Assembly: GCF_001423745.1 (NCBI RefSeq) | Contig: NZ_LMPC01000016.1 | Coordinates: 1-40,339, forward strand | Length of the DNA: 40,339 bases | Direction: 5' to 3' | DNA from: Arthrobacter sp. Leaf337 | GTDB taxonomy: Bacteria > Actinomycetota > Actinomycetes > Actinomycetales > Micrococcaceae | Shown here: piece after piece, positions 6,916 through 15,671 of the stretch | Numbering within the stretch: position 1 is the first letter of the stretch | Layout: each line of letters starts with the position of its first letter | The notes under the pieces: generated by a model | Databases searched by the model: none | The model's input: the letters and a program-made list of their open reading frames with translations, nothing else | What the model was told of the DNA's origin: nothing | Position numbers and translations under genes: made by a program

Positions 6916-9900
6916 GTGAGTTATCCCCCTCAAAGACGCACTCGGCAGGACAGCGGTTCCGGTGCCCGGCCAAAATCCGGGACAGGTAACGTCCGCGCCC
7001 CCGGCGGAAACCGGCTCTCCGGCGTCCGGTTCCCCGGCGCAAAGGCAGTCGCGGCGGCAGTGACAGCCGCGGCGGTGGCCTTCACCGGCCTGCCCGCCGT
7101 GCACGCCGAAACCCCCCTCCCGCCAGCCGGTTCGGGCTTGCGCTTCGACTTCGGCCCGGGCGCTACCGCCGACGGCTACACCCAGGTGAATGCCTCCCAG
7201 GCGTACAGCGCCGCGGCGAAGTTCGGCTTTACCGACACCACGCTGACGTCCGGCGAAGACCGCGGCACGGCCGACCCGCTGCGGTCCGACTTCGTCCAGG
7301 CCCAGGGCGGCAGTTTCCTCGTGGACCTCCCCAACGGGGACTACACAGTCAAGCTCATCGCAGGCGACGCCGTCGCTGCCACCAACATCGCGATCACCGC
7401 GGAGAAGATCGCAAAGGTCCAGCTCACGGACAAACCCGCAGGCCAGTATCTGGAAATGGAATTCCCCATCTCGCTCGTGGACGGCCAGCTGAATCTTGAT
7501 TTCGGCGGCACCGCGGCCAAGATCAACTCCTTGGTCATCGCAGCCCGCGCGCCGCGATCCGCCACGGCGGATCCTGCCGTCTACCTCGCCGGAGATTCCA
7601 CAGTCCAGACCTACGACGCCGGCTACATCCCGCAGGCCGGCTGGGGGCAGATGATCGACCGCTACTTTGATGAGAAAGTCTCCTTTTTCAACCACGCGAT
7701 CGGAGGACGCAGCTCCAAGAACTTCATCAGCCAGGGACGGCTGGACGAGATCCTCCGCGTTATCAACCCCGGCGACTACCTGATGGTGCAGTTCGGCCAC
7801 AACGACGCCACCGTGGGCGTCGATGACCGGTACGCCTCCCCCGCCGACTACAAGGAATACCTGCGCACCTACGTCAACGGGACCCGCCAGCGCGGAGCCA
7901 CCCCGGTGCTCGTCACACCGGTGGGACGGCGTGATTTCGACGAGGCCACCGGGAAATTCAACGTCAGCTTCCCCGAGTACGTGGACAAGATGAAGGAACT
8001 GGCCGCCGAAGAGAACGTGGCGCTGGTGGATCTGTCGGCACTGAGCCGGGCTTACTTTGACGAAATCGGCCCCGAAGACACCAAGTCGGTCTTCCTCCAC
8101 GTCGATGCCGGGGTCTACCCCAACCGGCCCACCGGAACCGTGGACAACACCCACTTCCAGGAGTACGGCGCCATCCAGATGGCCCGCCTGCTAGCGGGCG
8201 GCGTCAAGCAGCTCAACATCCCGCTGGCCGCACGCGCCAAGGAGATTGTCCCGCCGTCGGCCGTTCCTGCAAAGCCCCAGGGACTGGTGGCCGGCAGCAT
8301 CTCCAATGCCGGCGCGCTATTGAAATGGCAGCCCACCGAGGGCGCGGACATCTACAAGGTGTACCGGAAGCTGTCGTCCGAAGAGGACAGCGCCTACAAG
8401 CTGGCCACCACGGCAACCGTCCCCACGGCAAACCTGGCAGGCCTTGCTGAAGGCACCGCCTACAGCGTGCGGATCGCAGCGATGAACGGCAAAGGCCCTT
8501 CCGAACCCAGCGACGCCCTGTCCCTGACCACCAAGGAAGCCAAGTACAAGTTCGACTTCGGCCCTGTGGGTGCACCCGTCGAGGCCGGCTACACCGAGGC
8601 CAACCGCACCATGGCGTACAGCAAGGAACGCGGTTTCGGCTTCAAGGACCCCTCCGTCCTCAGCGACCGGGACCGCGGCGCCGTCACCACGAACCTGCTT
8701 CGCGACTTCGTGCTCAGCGGCTCCAGTTTCGAATTCCAGCTGGACGTGCCCAACGGCACCTACGCGCTGAAGACCTACCACAGCGACTGGATCGGCTCCA
8801 CCCGGACGGACGTCGCGGCAGAGGGCAAGGGCTACGGCCAGGTCTCCTCCGGCAAAGCCTCCTCGGCGGAAAAGATCATCAACCAGGTCCTGGTGACCGA
8901 CGGCCAGCTCAACGTCACCATCAGCGGTTCCGGCCAGCGGCTCAACGGCTTGGAAGTCACGCCCCTCCTGGTGGGCCCCACCAACCTGCGCGCCACCGCC
9001 GTGGACGCCGCGGCTGACCCGGCGGCGGTGGAACTCGCCTGGGACGCCGTAGCCGACGCCGCCAGCTACAAGGTGTTCCGGCAGGCAAACTTCGAGGCGC
9101 AGCCGCAGCTTGTTGCTGAACACATCACGGAAACGACCACCTTCAAGGACACCACGGCCTTCGCAGGGCTGCCCTACAAGTACCAGGTCATTGCAGTGGA
9201 TAACACCGGCCTCGAGTCAGTGCCGTCCAATACCGTGGAGGTATCCCTCACGGACCCGAGCACGCCGGTTCCCGCGGCACCTTCCAAGGTGGACGTCAAG
9301 GGAATCGAGAAGAGCAGTGTCAGCCTTAAGTGGCAGAAAGTCGGCGGCGCATCCGCCTACCACGTGTACCGCTCGACGTCGGCAGACGGCACCTTCTCCT
9401 ACGCCGGGCGTGCCACCGAGGTGACGTTCACGGACACCACGGTGCTGACCACCATCAAGTACTACTACCGCGTCACCGCCATCAACAAGGGCGGGGAATC
9501 AGCAGCGTCGCCGGTGATCGGCACTGACAGGGTCACTGTAGTGAACCGGCAGGTGGAGAAGCTGGACCGCGCCCCCGTGGCCCTGCTCACCGAAGAAGGC
9601 GTCCGCGTGGGCTGGCGAATGCTGGGCCTGGATCCCGAACAGATCGGCTTCCATGTCATCCGCGACGGCGTACAGCTCACCGTGGATCCGATCAGGAACA
9701 GCACGTCCTACCTCGATGCCGGCGGAACGGCCTCGTCCAAATACGTGATCAAGGCCGTGGGTGCCGGCGCAGACCAGCTGACGGCCGAGTTCACGCCGAT
9801 GTCCCGCAACTACCTGGCGATCAAGCTCGACAAGCCGGCGGACGACTACACAAAAGACGGCCAGCCCTACAGCTACTCCGCCGGCGATGCGAGCGTGGCC

Positions 9901-11361
9901 GACGTCGACGGCGACGGCACGTACGAAATCATCCAGATGTGGTCCCCGTCCAATTCCAAGGACAACTCGCAGTCCGGTTACACCGGCACAGTCTACGTTG
10001 ACGCCTACAGGATGGACGGCACCAAGCTCTGGCGCATCAACATGGGCCCGAACATCCGTGCCGGCGCCCACTACACCCAGCTGCTCGCGTACGACTTCGA
10101 CGGCGACGGCAAGGCCGAAATCGCCATGAAGACGGCGGACGGCACCCGAGACGCGGCCGGGACGGTGATCGGCAACCCGAACGCCGACTACCGGACCAGC
10201 AGCGGCTACGTCCTCACCGGCGACGAGTTCCTCACCGTCTTCCACGGCCAGACGGGCACCATCATGGACACCGTGAAGTACGACCCGCCGCGCGGCGACG
10301 TGGCGGCCTGGGGCGACGGCTATGGCAACCGTGTGGACCGCTTCCTCGGAGCAGTGGCCTATCTGGACGGCGAACACCCGTCCATGATGTTCAGCCGCGG
10401 GTACTACACCCGTGCCGTGCTGGCGACCTACGACCTCGTGGCAGGCAAGATCGTCAAGCGCTGGATCTTCGACTCCGACGTGTCCGGCACGCAGTACCGC
10501 GGGCAGGGCAACCACAACCTCTCCGTGGCGGACGTGGACGCAGACGGCAAGGACGAGTTCATCTTCGGGTCCATGACGATCGATGACAACGGCCAGCCGC
10601 TGTACACCACCGGTCTGGGCCACGGCGACGCGATCCACACCAGCGACCTCGATCCGTCGCGGCCGGGACTGGAGACCTTCGCGGTGCACGAGGACATGGG
10701 CTCCAGCGGGAACCGCGGAGCGACGTTCCGGGATTCCCGGACCGGTGAGGTGCTGTGGAGCATTCCGGCGGTCAAGGACACCGGGCGCGGCGCGGCCGGT
10801 GACATTGATCCCCGCTACGCGGGGGCCGAAGGCTGGGCAATCGGCGGCACCGCGGCATGGAACTCGCCCGTGGGCCAGCTGATGTCAGCCAAGGGCGAGC
10901 TGATCGCGGAGAAGATCCCGGCAGCCAACTTCCTGGCGTGGTGGGACGGAGACCTGCTGCGCGAAATCGTTGACCACGATTTCGACGACGCCACATACCG
11001 CGGGGTACCGACCATCAGTAAGTGGAACTGGAACACCGAGTCCAGCGACAGGCTGCTGACGGCCGCGGGCGCCAAATCCAATAACGGCACCAAGGGCACG
11101 CCTGCCATCCAGGCGGACCTCCTGGGTGACTGGCGCGAGGAAATCGCCTGGCCGTCGTCGGACAGCACGGAGCTGCGGATCTACACCACCACAGCTTCCA
11201 CCGACGTCCGCCTGCGGACCCTGATGCACGATTCCGTGTACCGCCTCTCGGTGGCCCGCGAGAACATCTCGTACAACCAGCCGCCGCACCCGGGTTTCTT
11301 CATCGGTGAGGGCATAGAGATGCCGTCCCAGCCGGACATCGTGTACACCGGGGCCCGCTAG
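6916..11361 (+). CDS. Secreted CE12-type acetylesterase fused to PL11-type rhamnogalacturonan lyase
   Basis: The start is GTG 6916, six bases after AGGAG (6905-6909); an in-frame ATG at 6910 abuts the SD and is less likely. The product has 1481 residues. Order: a long basic N-terminus and signal helix ending near GLPAVHAE; a YxiM-N-like beta domain from residue 76 (RFDFGPG); an SGNH esterase domain (about 220-440) with GDS 226-228, GGRSS, GHND 294-297 and D410-H413; FnIII (about 450-540); a second YxiM-N-like domain (about 542-685); two FnIII domains (about 686-880); then about 600 residues of PL11 type with repeated Ca-binding-like DVDGDG and DFDGDGKAE motifs. PL11 enzymes cleave rhamnogalacturonan I and CE12 enzymes remove its acetyl groups, so one secreted chain could do both. 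Carbohydrate-binding roles of the YxiM-N domains are inferred. Confidence 0.9.
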   Translation: MSYPPQRRTRQDSGSGARPKSGTGNVRAPGGNRLSGVRFPGAKAVAAAVTAAAVAFTGLPAVHAETPLPPAGSGLRFDFGPGATADGYTQVNASQAYSAAAKFGFTDTTLTSGEDRGTADPLRSDFVQAQGGSFLVDLPNGDYTVKLIAGDAVAATNIAITAEKIAKVQLTDKPAGQYLEMEFPISLVDGQLNLDFGGTAAKINSLVIAARAPRSATADPAVYLAGDSTVQTYDAGYIPQAGWGQMIDRYFDEKVSFFNHAIGGRSSKNFISQGRLDEILRVINPGDYLMVQFGHNDATVGVDDRYASPADYKEYLRTYVNGTRQRGATPVLVTPVGRRDFDEATGKFNVSFPEYVDKMKELAAEENVALVDLSALSRAYFDEIGPEDTKSVFLHVDAGVYPNRPTGTVDNTHFQEYGAIQMARLLAGGVKQLNIPLAARAKEIVPPSAVPAKPQGLVAGSISNAGALLKWQPTEGADIYKVYRKLSSEEDSAYKLATTATVPTANLAGLAEGTAYSVRIAAMNGKGPSEPSDALSLTTKEAKYKFDFGPVGAPVEAGYTEANRTMAYSKERGFGFKDPSVLSDRDRGAVTTNLLRDFVLSGSSFEFQLDVPNGTYALKTYHSDWIGSTRTDVAAEGKGYGQVSSGKASSAEKIINQVLVTDGQLNVTISGSGQRLNGLEVTPLLVGPTNLRATAVDAAADPAAVELAWDAVADAASYKVFRQANFEAQPQLVAEHITETTTFKDTTAFAGLPYKYQVIAVDNTGLESVPSNTVEVSLTDPSTPVPAAPSKVDVKGIEKSSVSLKWQKVGGASAYHVYRSTSADGTFSYAGRATEVTFTDTTVLTTIKYYYRVTAINKGGESAASPVIGTDRVTVVNRQVEKLDRAPVALLTEEGVRVGWRMLGLDPEQIGFHVIRDGVQLTVDPIRNSTSYLDAGGTASSKYVIKAVGAGADQLTAEFTPMSRNYLAIKLDKPADDYTKDGQPYSYSAGDASVADVDGDGTYEIIQMWSPSNSKDNSQSGYTGTVYVDAYRMDGTKLWRINMGPNIRAGAHYTQLLAYDFDGDGKAEIAMKTADGTRDAAGTVIGNPNADYRTSSGYVLTGDEFLTVFHGQTGTIMDTVKYDPPRGDVAAWGDGYGNRVDRFLGAVAYLDGEHPSMMFSRGYYTRAVLATYDLVAGKIVKRWIFDSDVSGTQYRGQGNHNLSVADVDADGKDEFIFGSMTIDDNGQPLYTTGLGHGDAIHTSDLDPSRPGLETFAVHEDMGSSGNRGATFRDSRTGEVLWSIPAVKDTGRGAAGDIDPRYAGAEGWAIGGTAAWNSPVGQLMSAKGELIAEKIPAANFLAWWDGDLLREIVDHDFDDATYRGVPTISKWNWNTESSDRLLTAAGAKSNNGTKGTPAIQADLLGDWREEIAWPSSDSTELRIYTTTASTDVRLRTLMHDSVYRLSVARENISYNQPPHPGFFIGEGIEMPSQPDIVYTGAR

Positions 11362-11381
11362 GGACTCCGCACCCGCGACGG

Positions 11382-11417
11382 ACGCCGCCCCACCCCACAT
11401 GGCGGGTGGGGCGGCGT
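11382..11417 (+). terminator. Intrinsic terminator after the pectin enzyme gene
   Basis: A 14-bp GC stem (11382-11395 with 11404-11417) and an 8-nt loop are followed by TT and a short T/G run. It lies 21 nt past the stop codon of the large secreted enzyme and before the thioesterase gene. Confidence 0.85.
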
Positions 11418-11467
11418 TTGTGTCATCCGGACCCGTTAGTAGGCCGGGTCGTCAGTAAACTCTCAGC

Positions 11468-12469
11468 ATGAGCGAGTCTGCCGCCAATTCAGTGACCCTC
11501 CGCTTCCTTGCGGCCCCCATGGACGTCGGCCACAGCGGTTCCGTGGACGCCGGAACCGTACTTGAGTGGGTGGACAAGGCGGCCTATGCCGCAGCTGTCG
11601 GCTGGGCAAAGTCATACTGCGTCACGGCCTACGTGGGCAACATCCACTTCGCCGATCCGGTCAACAGCGGCGACATGGTGGAAGTCACCGCCACGATCGT
11701 CTATACCGGGCGGTCTTCCATGCACATCCGCACGGTCGTGTCCTCGGGCGACCCCAAGGGCGGCCCGGCCACCATGCGCAGCCAGTGCATGGTGATTTTT
11801 GTGGCCGTGGGTCCGGACGGGAAACCGGTGCCCGTTCCGCAGTTCGAGCCTTCCACCCCCGAAGAGATCGAGCAGCGCGACCACGCCCTGGCCCGGATCA
11901 AGGTCCGCGAAGACATTGTCCAGGCGATGAACGCGCAGGAATATACGGACGCCGGCACCGCCGAACGGGTTGTCCTGCGGTTCATGGCCGCCCCCACGGA
12001 CGTGAACTGGGGCGGCAAGGTGCACGGCGGCATCGTGATGAAGTGGATCGACGAGGCCGCCTATGTGTGCGCGTCGCGGTACTGCGGCAAGGACACCGTC
12101 GCGGTGTTCTCCGGCGGGGTGCGTTTCTACCGGCCGCTGTTGATCGGCCACGTGGTGGAGGTGGAGGCACGGCTCGTGTACACCGGCACCAAGGGCATGC
12201 ATATTGCCGTGCACGTCCGGTCCGGGGATCCGAAGGGCCGGGAGATGAATCTGACCACGTACTGCCTGACCGTCATGGTGGCCAGGGACGCGTCCGGGAA
12301 CTCGGTGCCGATTCCGCCATGGGTTCCGGTTTCGGAAGAGGACAAGCGCCTGCACGCCCATGCCAGGGAACTGCTGGAGATCCGGGGCCGGGCGCCGGGA
12401 AACCGGCTACCCAACCACCTGCTGACTGCTGGCGGGGCGCCGGCAAGCGGGGCGCGGGAGACCTCGTAG
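11468..12469 (+). CDS. Double-hotdog acyl-CoA thioesterase
   Basis: A 333-residue protein made of two hotdog folds (about 8-125 and 165-285). The repeats align by eye: VTLRFLAAPMDVGHSGSVDAGTVLEWVDKAAY in the first and VVLRFMAAPTDVNWGGKVHGGIVMKWIDEAAY in the second, each with the helix carrying the catalytic Asp and each followed by DPVNSGDMVEV or RPLLIGHVVEV and GDPKG. This is the YciA/ACOT type that hydrolyses acyl-CoA. The second half keeps the canonical GG-x2-HGG-x-VM-x2-ID pattern; the first has DAGTVLEWVD, so the two sites may differ. No operon partner is adjacent; dnaB is convergent 9 bp away. Confidence 0.9.
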   Translation: MSESAANSVTLRFLAAPMDVGHSGSVDAGTVLEWVDKAAYAAAVGWAKSYCVTAYVGNIHFADPVNSGDMVEVTATIVYTGRSSMHIRTVVSSGDPKGGPATMRSQCMVIFVAVGPDGKPVPVPQFEPSTPEEIEQRDHALARIKVREDIVQAMNAQEYTDAGTAERVVLRFMAAPTDVNWGGKVHGGIVMKWIDEAAYVCASRYCGKDTVAVFSGGVRFYRPLLIGHVVEVEARLVYTGTKGMHIAVHVRSGDPKGREMNLTTYCLTVMVARDASGNSVPIPPWVPVSEEDKRLHAHARELLEIRGRAPGNRLPNHLLTAGGAPASGARETS

Positions 12470-12478
12470 CCCGGCTGG

Positions 12479-13858
12479 CTAGAAGCCGCCGCCAGCGTCG
12501 GCCGCCATATTGGCGAACCGCGAGTAATGCCCCTGGAAGGCCACCACGATGTCCTTGGTCGGGCCGTTACGGTGCTTGGCGATAAGAATGTCCGCTTCGC
12601 CGGCGCGCGGCGATTCCTTGTCGTAGACATCCTCGCGGTGGAGCAGGATCACCATGTCGGCATCCTGCTCAATCGAGCCTGATTCACGGAGGTCCGAAAC
12701 CATGGGCCGCTTGTCCTGGCGCTGTTCGGAGCCACGGTTCAGCTGTGAGAGCGCAATCACGGGCACCTGGAGCTCCTTGGCCAGCAGCTTCAGCGCACGC
12801 GAGAACTCCGAGACCTCCTGCTGGCGGGATTCCACTTTTTTGCCGGAGCTCATGAGCTGCAGGTAGTCCAGGATGACCAGCTTGAGGTCGTGCTGCTGTT
12901 TGAGCCTGCGGCACTTGGCCCGGATTTCCATGAGCGACATGTTGGGGCTGTCATCAATGAACAGCGGAGCTTCGTTCATCCGGCCCATGGTGGTGGCGAT
13001 CTTGGACCATTGTTCGTCCTTGATAGTGCCCTTGCGGAGGTCCTGGAGGCCGATGGTGGCCTCCGCGGACAGGAGGCGCATGGCGATTTCGTTCCGGCCC
13101 ATTTCCAGGGAGAACATGACCGTGGCGAGGTTGTTCTTGATGGCTGCGGACCGGGCAAAGTCCAGGGCGAACGTGGACTTACCAACGGCCGGGCGGGCGG
13201 CGATGACGATCATCTGCCCCGGGTGCAGTCCGTGTGTGAGCTCGTCCAGTTCGTAGAAGCCCGTGGGCACGCCCGTCATGCCTTCCTCGCGGTGGCCCGA
13301 AGCTTCGATTTCATCCACCGTGGATTCCATGACGTCCTTGAGGACAACGTAGTCCTCAGCCGTCCGCCGTTCGGCCACGGCGTAAATCTCGGCCTGGGCC
13401 TGGTTGACGAGGTCTTCCACTTCACCGTCCGAGCCGTAACCCAGCTGGACGATCTTGGTGCCGGCATTAACCAGCCGCCGGAGGACGGCACGTTCGGCGA
13501 CGATCTCCGCGTAGTATCCCGCGTTGGCGGCAGTGGGTACGGTCTGAATAAGCTCGTGCAGGTAGGCGGGTCCGCCGATCCTGTTGATCTCTCCGCGCTT
13601 CGTCAGCTCATCAGACACGGTCACGGCGTCGGCAGGCTCGCCGCGGCCGTAGAGGTCAATGACGGCTTCGTAGATTGTCTCGTGGGCGGGGCGGTAGAAG
13701 TCCTGGCCCCGCAGGATCTCGACGACGTCGGCGATGGCGTCCTTGGACAGCATCATGCCGCCGAGAACTGATTGCTCGGCAGGGATGTCCTGGGGCGGCT
13801 TTCGGTTGCCTTCGGAACTCCGGGTGCCCTCGATTGAGTCCAGGTGCGTAACTGACAA
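12479..13858 (-). CDS. dnaB: Replicative DNA helicase DnaB
   Basis: A 459-residue hexameric replicative helicase of usual length, with no intein. The N-terminal domain (about 20-125) begins PPQDIPAEQSVLGGMML, followed by a linker and the RecA-like motor. Walker A is ARPAVGKST (221-229), H1a follows as FSLEMG, Walker B is LVILDYLQLM (about 330), and the LSQLNRGSEQR motif is present. I chose the TTG at 13858 because GGAGG lies nine bases upstream. Unlike in many bacteria it is not directly joined to rplI; about 3.6 kb with six genes separates them. A long upstream region (13859-14547) has a DnaA-box cluster. Confidence 0.97.
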   Translation of the reverse strand: MSVTHLDSIEGTRSSEGNRKPPQDIPAEQSVLGGMMLSKDAIADVVEILRGQDFYRPAHETIYEAVIDLYGRGEPADAVTVSDELTKRGEINRIGGPAYLHELIQTVPTAANAGYYAEIVAERAVLRRLVNAGTKIVQLGYGSDGEVEDLVNQAQAEIYAVAERRTAEDYVVLKDVMESTVDEIEASGHREEGMTGVPTGFYELDELTHGLHPGQMIVIAARPAVGKSTFALDFARSAAIKNNLATVMFSLEMGRNEIAMRLLSAEATIGLQDLRKGTIKDEQWSKIATTMGRMNEAPLFIDDSPNMSLMEIRAKCRRLKQQHDLKLVILDYLQLMSSGKKVESRQQEVSEFSRALKLLAKELQVPVIALSQLNRGSEQRQDKRPMVSDLRESGSIEQDADMVILLHREDVYDKESPRAGEADILIAKHRNGPTKDIVVAFQGHYSRFANMAADAGGGF

Positions 13859-13993
13859 AGCTGCCGTCCTCCGTTGTGTACCGCGGCGTATCTCTCAATG
13901 CCGTCGGTTCTGTTGCCATCTGCCATAGGGCTGTCCTGCGAAGCGGAGCCCCGCTGTGCGCCATGACCAGTACTACCACCCGGCACTGACAGT

Positions 13994-14009
13994 CTTCCCT
14001 TGCGGGAAG
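13994..14009. repeat. Short hairpin CTTCCC-TTGC-GGGAAG
   Basis: A perfect 6-bp stem with a 4-nt loop lies in the non-coding region between dnaB and the gene at 14548, next to the left edge of the DnaA-box cluster. Its role is unknown. Confidence 0.3.
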
Positions 14010-14043
14010 GTGCCGACACCCGCTGTTCCTGCCCTATCCCTGG

Positions 14044-14522
14044 TTATCCCCAGTTTGCGGAGGTTATCCACAATTGGTTGTCGGAATCTGCATCCCGGCC
14101 CGCCCGCAAGAGGTCTGTCCGGACTGCGGAAAGCAAGTACCAGTGCCCCAAAACAGGTATCCCGCTACGTTAGTACCCCTGCCAGCGGCCACCAAGCCCA
14201 CATACATGCACACCTGTGGATAAGTTGTGGATTAAGGGGTCCTGCTTGTGCACAGCCTGTGTGGCCACCTGTGGAAACAAAAAAACTTTGAGCATCAATA
14301 GGCCTCTGACCTGCGGAAACGTCCCAAATGCCATGTGGATGAAAAATTCTTTTGAGGAACATTCATCCACAGCTTTCAGGTTCCCACTGGGGATACCGGC
14401 GAGTAACCCGGGTCGAAGTGACGAAAGATATACCCGCACTGTGATCTACGTCATGACGGAGGCTTCGAATTGACGCCCGCCCCGTCGGGCTGTATGCGAA
14501 CCGCAGAATATGCTGTGGATAA
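14044..14522. promoter_or_regulatory. DnaA-box cluster in a 690-bp non-coding region upstream of dnaB
   Basis: Between the divergent starts of dnaB (13858) and the membrane gene (14548) I see no credible gene. Perfect boxes (TTATCCACA or its complement) are at 14064-14072, 14215-14223 and 14514-14522. One-mismatch boxes are at 14044-14052, 14226-14234, 14334-14342 and 14363-14371, and a weaker one at 14270-14278. Two boxes at 14215 and 14226 are in the same orientation two bases apart. An A-rich run at 14278-14285 lies inside. The cluster could titrate DnaA, control dnaB, or act as part of an origin-like element. The dnaA-dnaN origin itself is not in this window. Confidence 0.7.
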
Positions 14523-14547
14523 CAGCGAACTGGCATAAGCTCTATGC

Positions 14548-15015
14548 ATGGGCGATGTGTTGATAGTTATACTGCCTGCCCTCATCCTTGTGGCAGTGAT
14601 CTGGGCGGTGACCACGGCCCTCAAGCCGCGGGACACCGGCATCTCCGACGCCGAGCGCTATCAACTGGAACTGGCCCTACGGTCGCAGGCACATTATGCC
14701 GCCCAGGTGAAAGCGGCCACCGCCGCCCGGGCACGGGTTGATGCCGCCACCCGGCCAAGCCAGAATGAGCAACAGCAGTCCCAACAGGCCGACCACGCGC
14801 GGGCGGCCCTGCACGCCCAGGCGGGGTCAAGCCCGGGCGTGGGAATGCACGGATATCAGGGCCCGGTCCTGCCCGGAGGCCAATTGAACCCGCAGTTCGC
14901 CCTGCAACTGCAGTCCATGGCCCGCAACGGCCAGAAACTGCAAGCCATCAAGATGCTGCGGCAGGCAACGCATTCAGATCTTTTGACCGCCAAGAATTAT
15001 GTAGATCGGCTATAG
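14548..15015 (+). CDS. Membrane-anchored protein with L7/L12 C-terminal-like domain
   Basis: A 155-residue protein with one N-terminal transmembrane helix (about 3-24), a polar Ala/Gln-rich coiled or disordered middle (about 45-110), and a C-terminal 30-residue module GQKLQAIKMLRQATHSDLLTAKNYVDRL that matches the helix-turn-helix part of the ribosomal L7/L12 C-terminal domain (AIK-x-LR...L-x2-AK-x2-V). Such modules occur in actinobacterial membrane proteins of unknown job. Its start lies 26 bp after the last DnaA box, with no clear SD, so initiation may be leaderless. The next gene begins two bases after its stop and carries the same type of module, so the two form an operon. Confidence 0.75.
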   Translation: MGDVLIVILPALILVAVIWAVTTALKPRDTGISDAERYQLELALRSQAHYAAQVKAATAARARVDAATRPSQNEQQQSQQADHARAALHAQAGSSPGVGMHGYQGPVLPGGQLNPQFALQLQSMARNGQKLQAIKMLRQATHSDLLTAKNYVDRL

Positions 15016-15017
15016 CA

Positions 15018-15614
15018 ATGGAATCACTGGTGATCCCCGTCCTGATCCTGCTCCTCGTGGGAGCCGCAGTCCTGCTGGTGGCCCGCGCCGTGGGACGCCG
15101 GACCTCCGGCCCCAGGGCTTCCGCAACCAGGGCTTCCGCAACCACGGCAGCCGGCCCCACGCCGTCCGGCGAGCCGGTGGAACTGGCCCGGGCTGCGGCG
15201 GCCAAGCTCACTGAAGACCAGCACCGCAGGCTGTACGCCCTCATAGCGCAGGGGCAGGCCATGGCGGCCATCAAGCTCTACTACGAAGCCTCAGGCGAGG
15301 GCCTGCGGGCCTCCCGCGACGCCGTCGGCGCCCTGGCGGCCCACCCCCAGCCGTTCACCCCAGCGGCCCCCGAGGCGCCGGAACATGACGACGACGACGC
15401 ACCCGAGCGTTTCCCCTACCGGTACCGCGCCATCGCCAGCAAGGGCGATGTCACCCGGGAGGTCAGCAGCAATATGCTGAACGACGAAATCTACGGCCGG
15501 ATACGCACGCTGGCCAAGAGCGGCGACACTGAGGCGGCCGCAACGGCGCTGACGAAGCACTCGGACATTTCCCTCAAGCAGGCCCGGGAGTTCATCGCCC
15601 TGCTCGACGACTGA
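15018..15614 (+). CDS. Membrane-anchored protein with two L7/L12 C-terminal-like modules
   Basis: A 198-residue partner of the preceding gene. An N-terminal transmembrane helix (about 4-24) is followed by an Ala/Thr/Ser linker with a short tandem repeat (ASATRASATT), a first L7/L12-like module at about 67-106 (RLYALIAQGQAMAAIKLYYEASGEGLRASRDAV), an acidic hinge (EHDDDDAPE), and a second module at about 157-197 (RIRTLAKSGDTEAAATALTKHSDISLKQAREFIALL). L7/L12 C-terminal domains recruit translation factors, but nothing here shows ribosome contact. Function unknown; co-expression with the upstream gene is likely from the 2-nt gap. Confidence 0.72.
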   Translation: MESLVIPVLILLLVGAAVLLVARAVGRRTSGPRASATRASATTAAGPTPSGEPVELARAAAAKLTEDQHRRLYALIAQGQAMAAIKLYYEASGEGLRASRDAVGALAAHPQPFTPAAPEAPEHDDDDAPERFPYRYRAIASKGDVTREVSSNMLNDEIYGRIRTLAKSGDTEAAATALTKHSDISLKQAREFIALLDD

Positions 15615-15671
15615 GCGGCCTGAGCCCATGCCCTGCCGGCGGGCTTAGGGCTCTTGGATCCGGCGCGGCGC

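Noticed and set aside
6901..8154. Leftward frame of 417 codons opposite the esterase domain
   Set aside because: Val/Gly-rich antisense shadow of a domain with intact SGNH catalytic residues.
9499..10689. Leftward frame of 396 codons inside the pectin enzyme gene
   Set aside because: It lacks motifs and lies antisense to the PL11 domain, which has recognisable repeated Ca-binding-like motifs.
13956..14291. Frame of 111 codons in the DnaA-box region
   Set aside because: No SD, no recognisable sequence and it crosses several DnaA boxes; the region reads as non-coding.
13859..14547. Calling the DnaA-box region the chromosomal oriC
   Set aside because: Actinobacterial oriC lies next to dnaA and dnaN, neither of which is here, so only a DnaA-box cluster is claimed.
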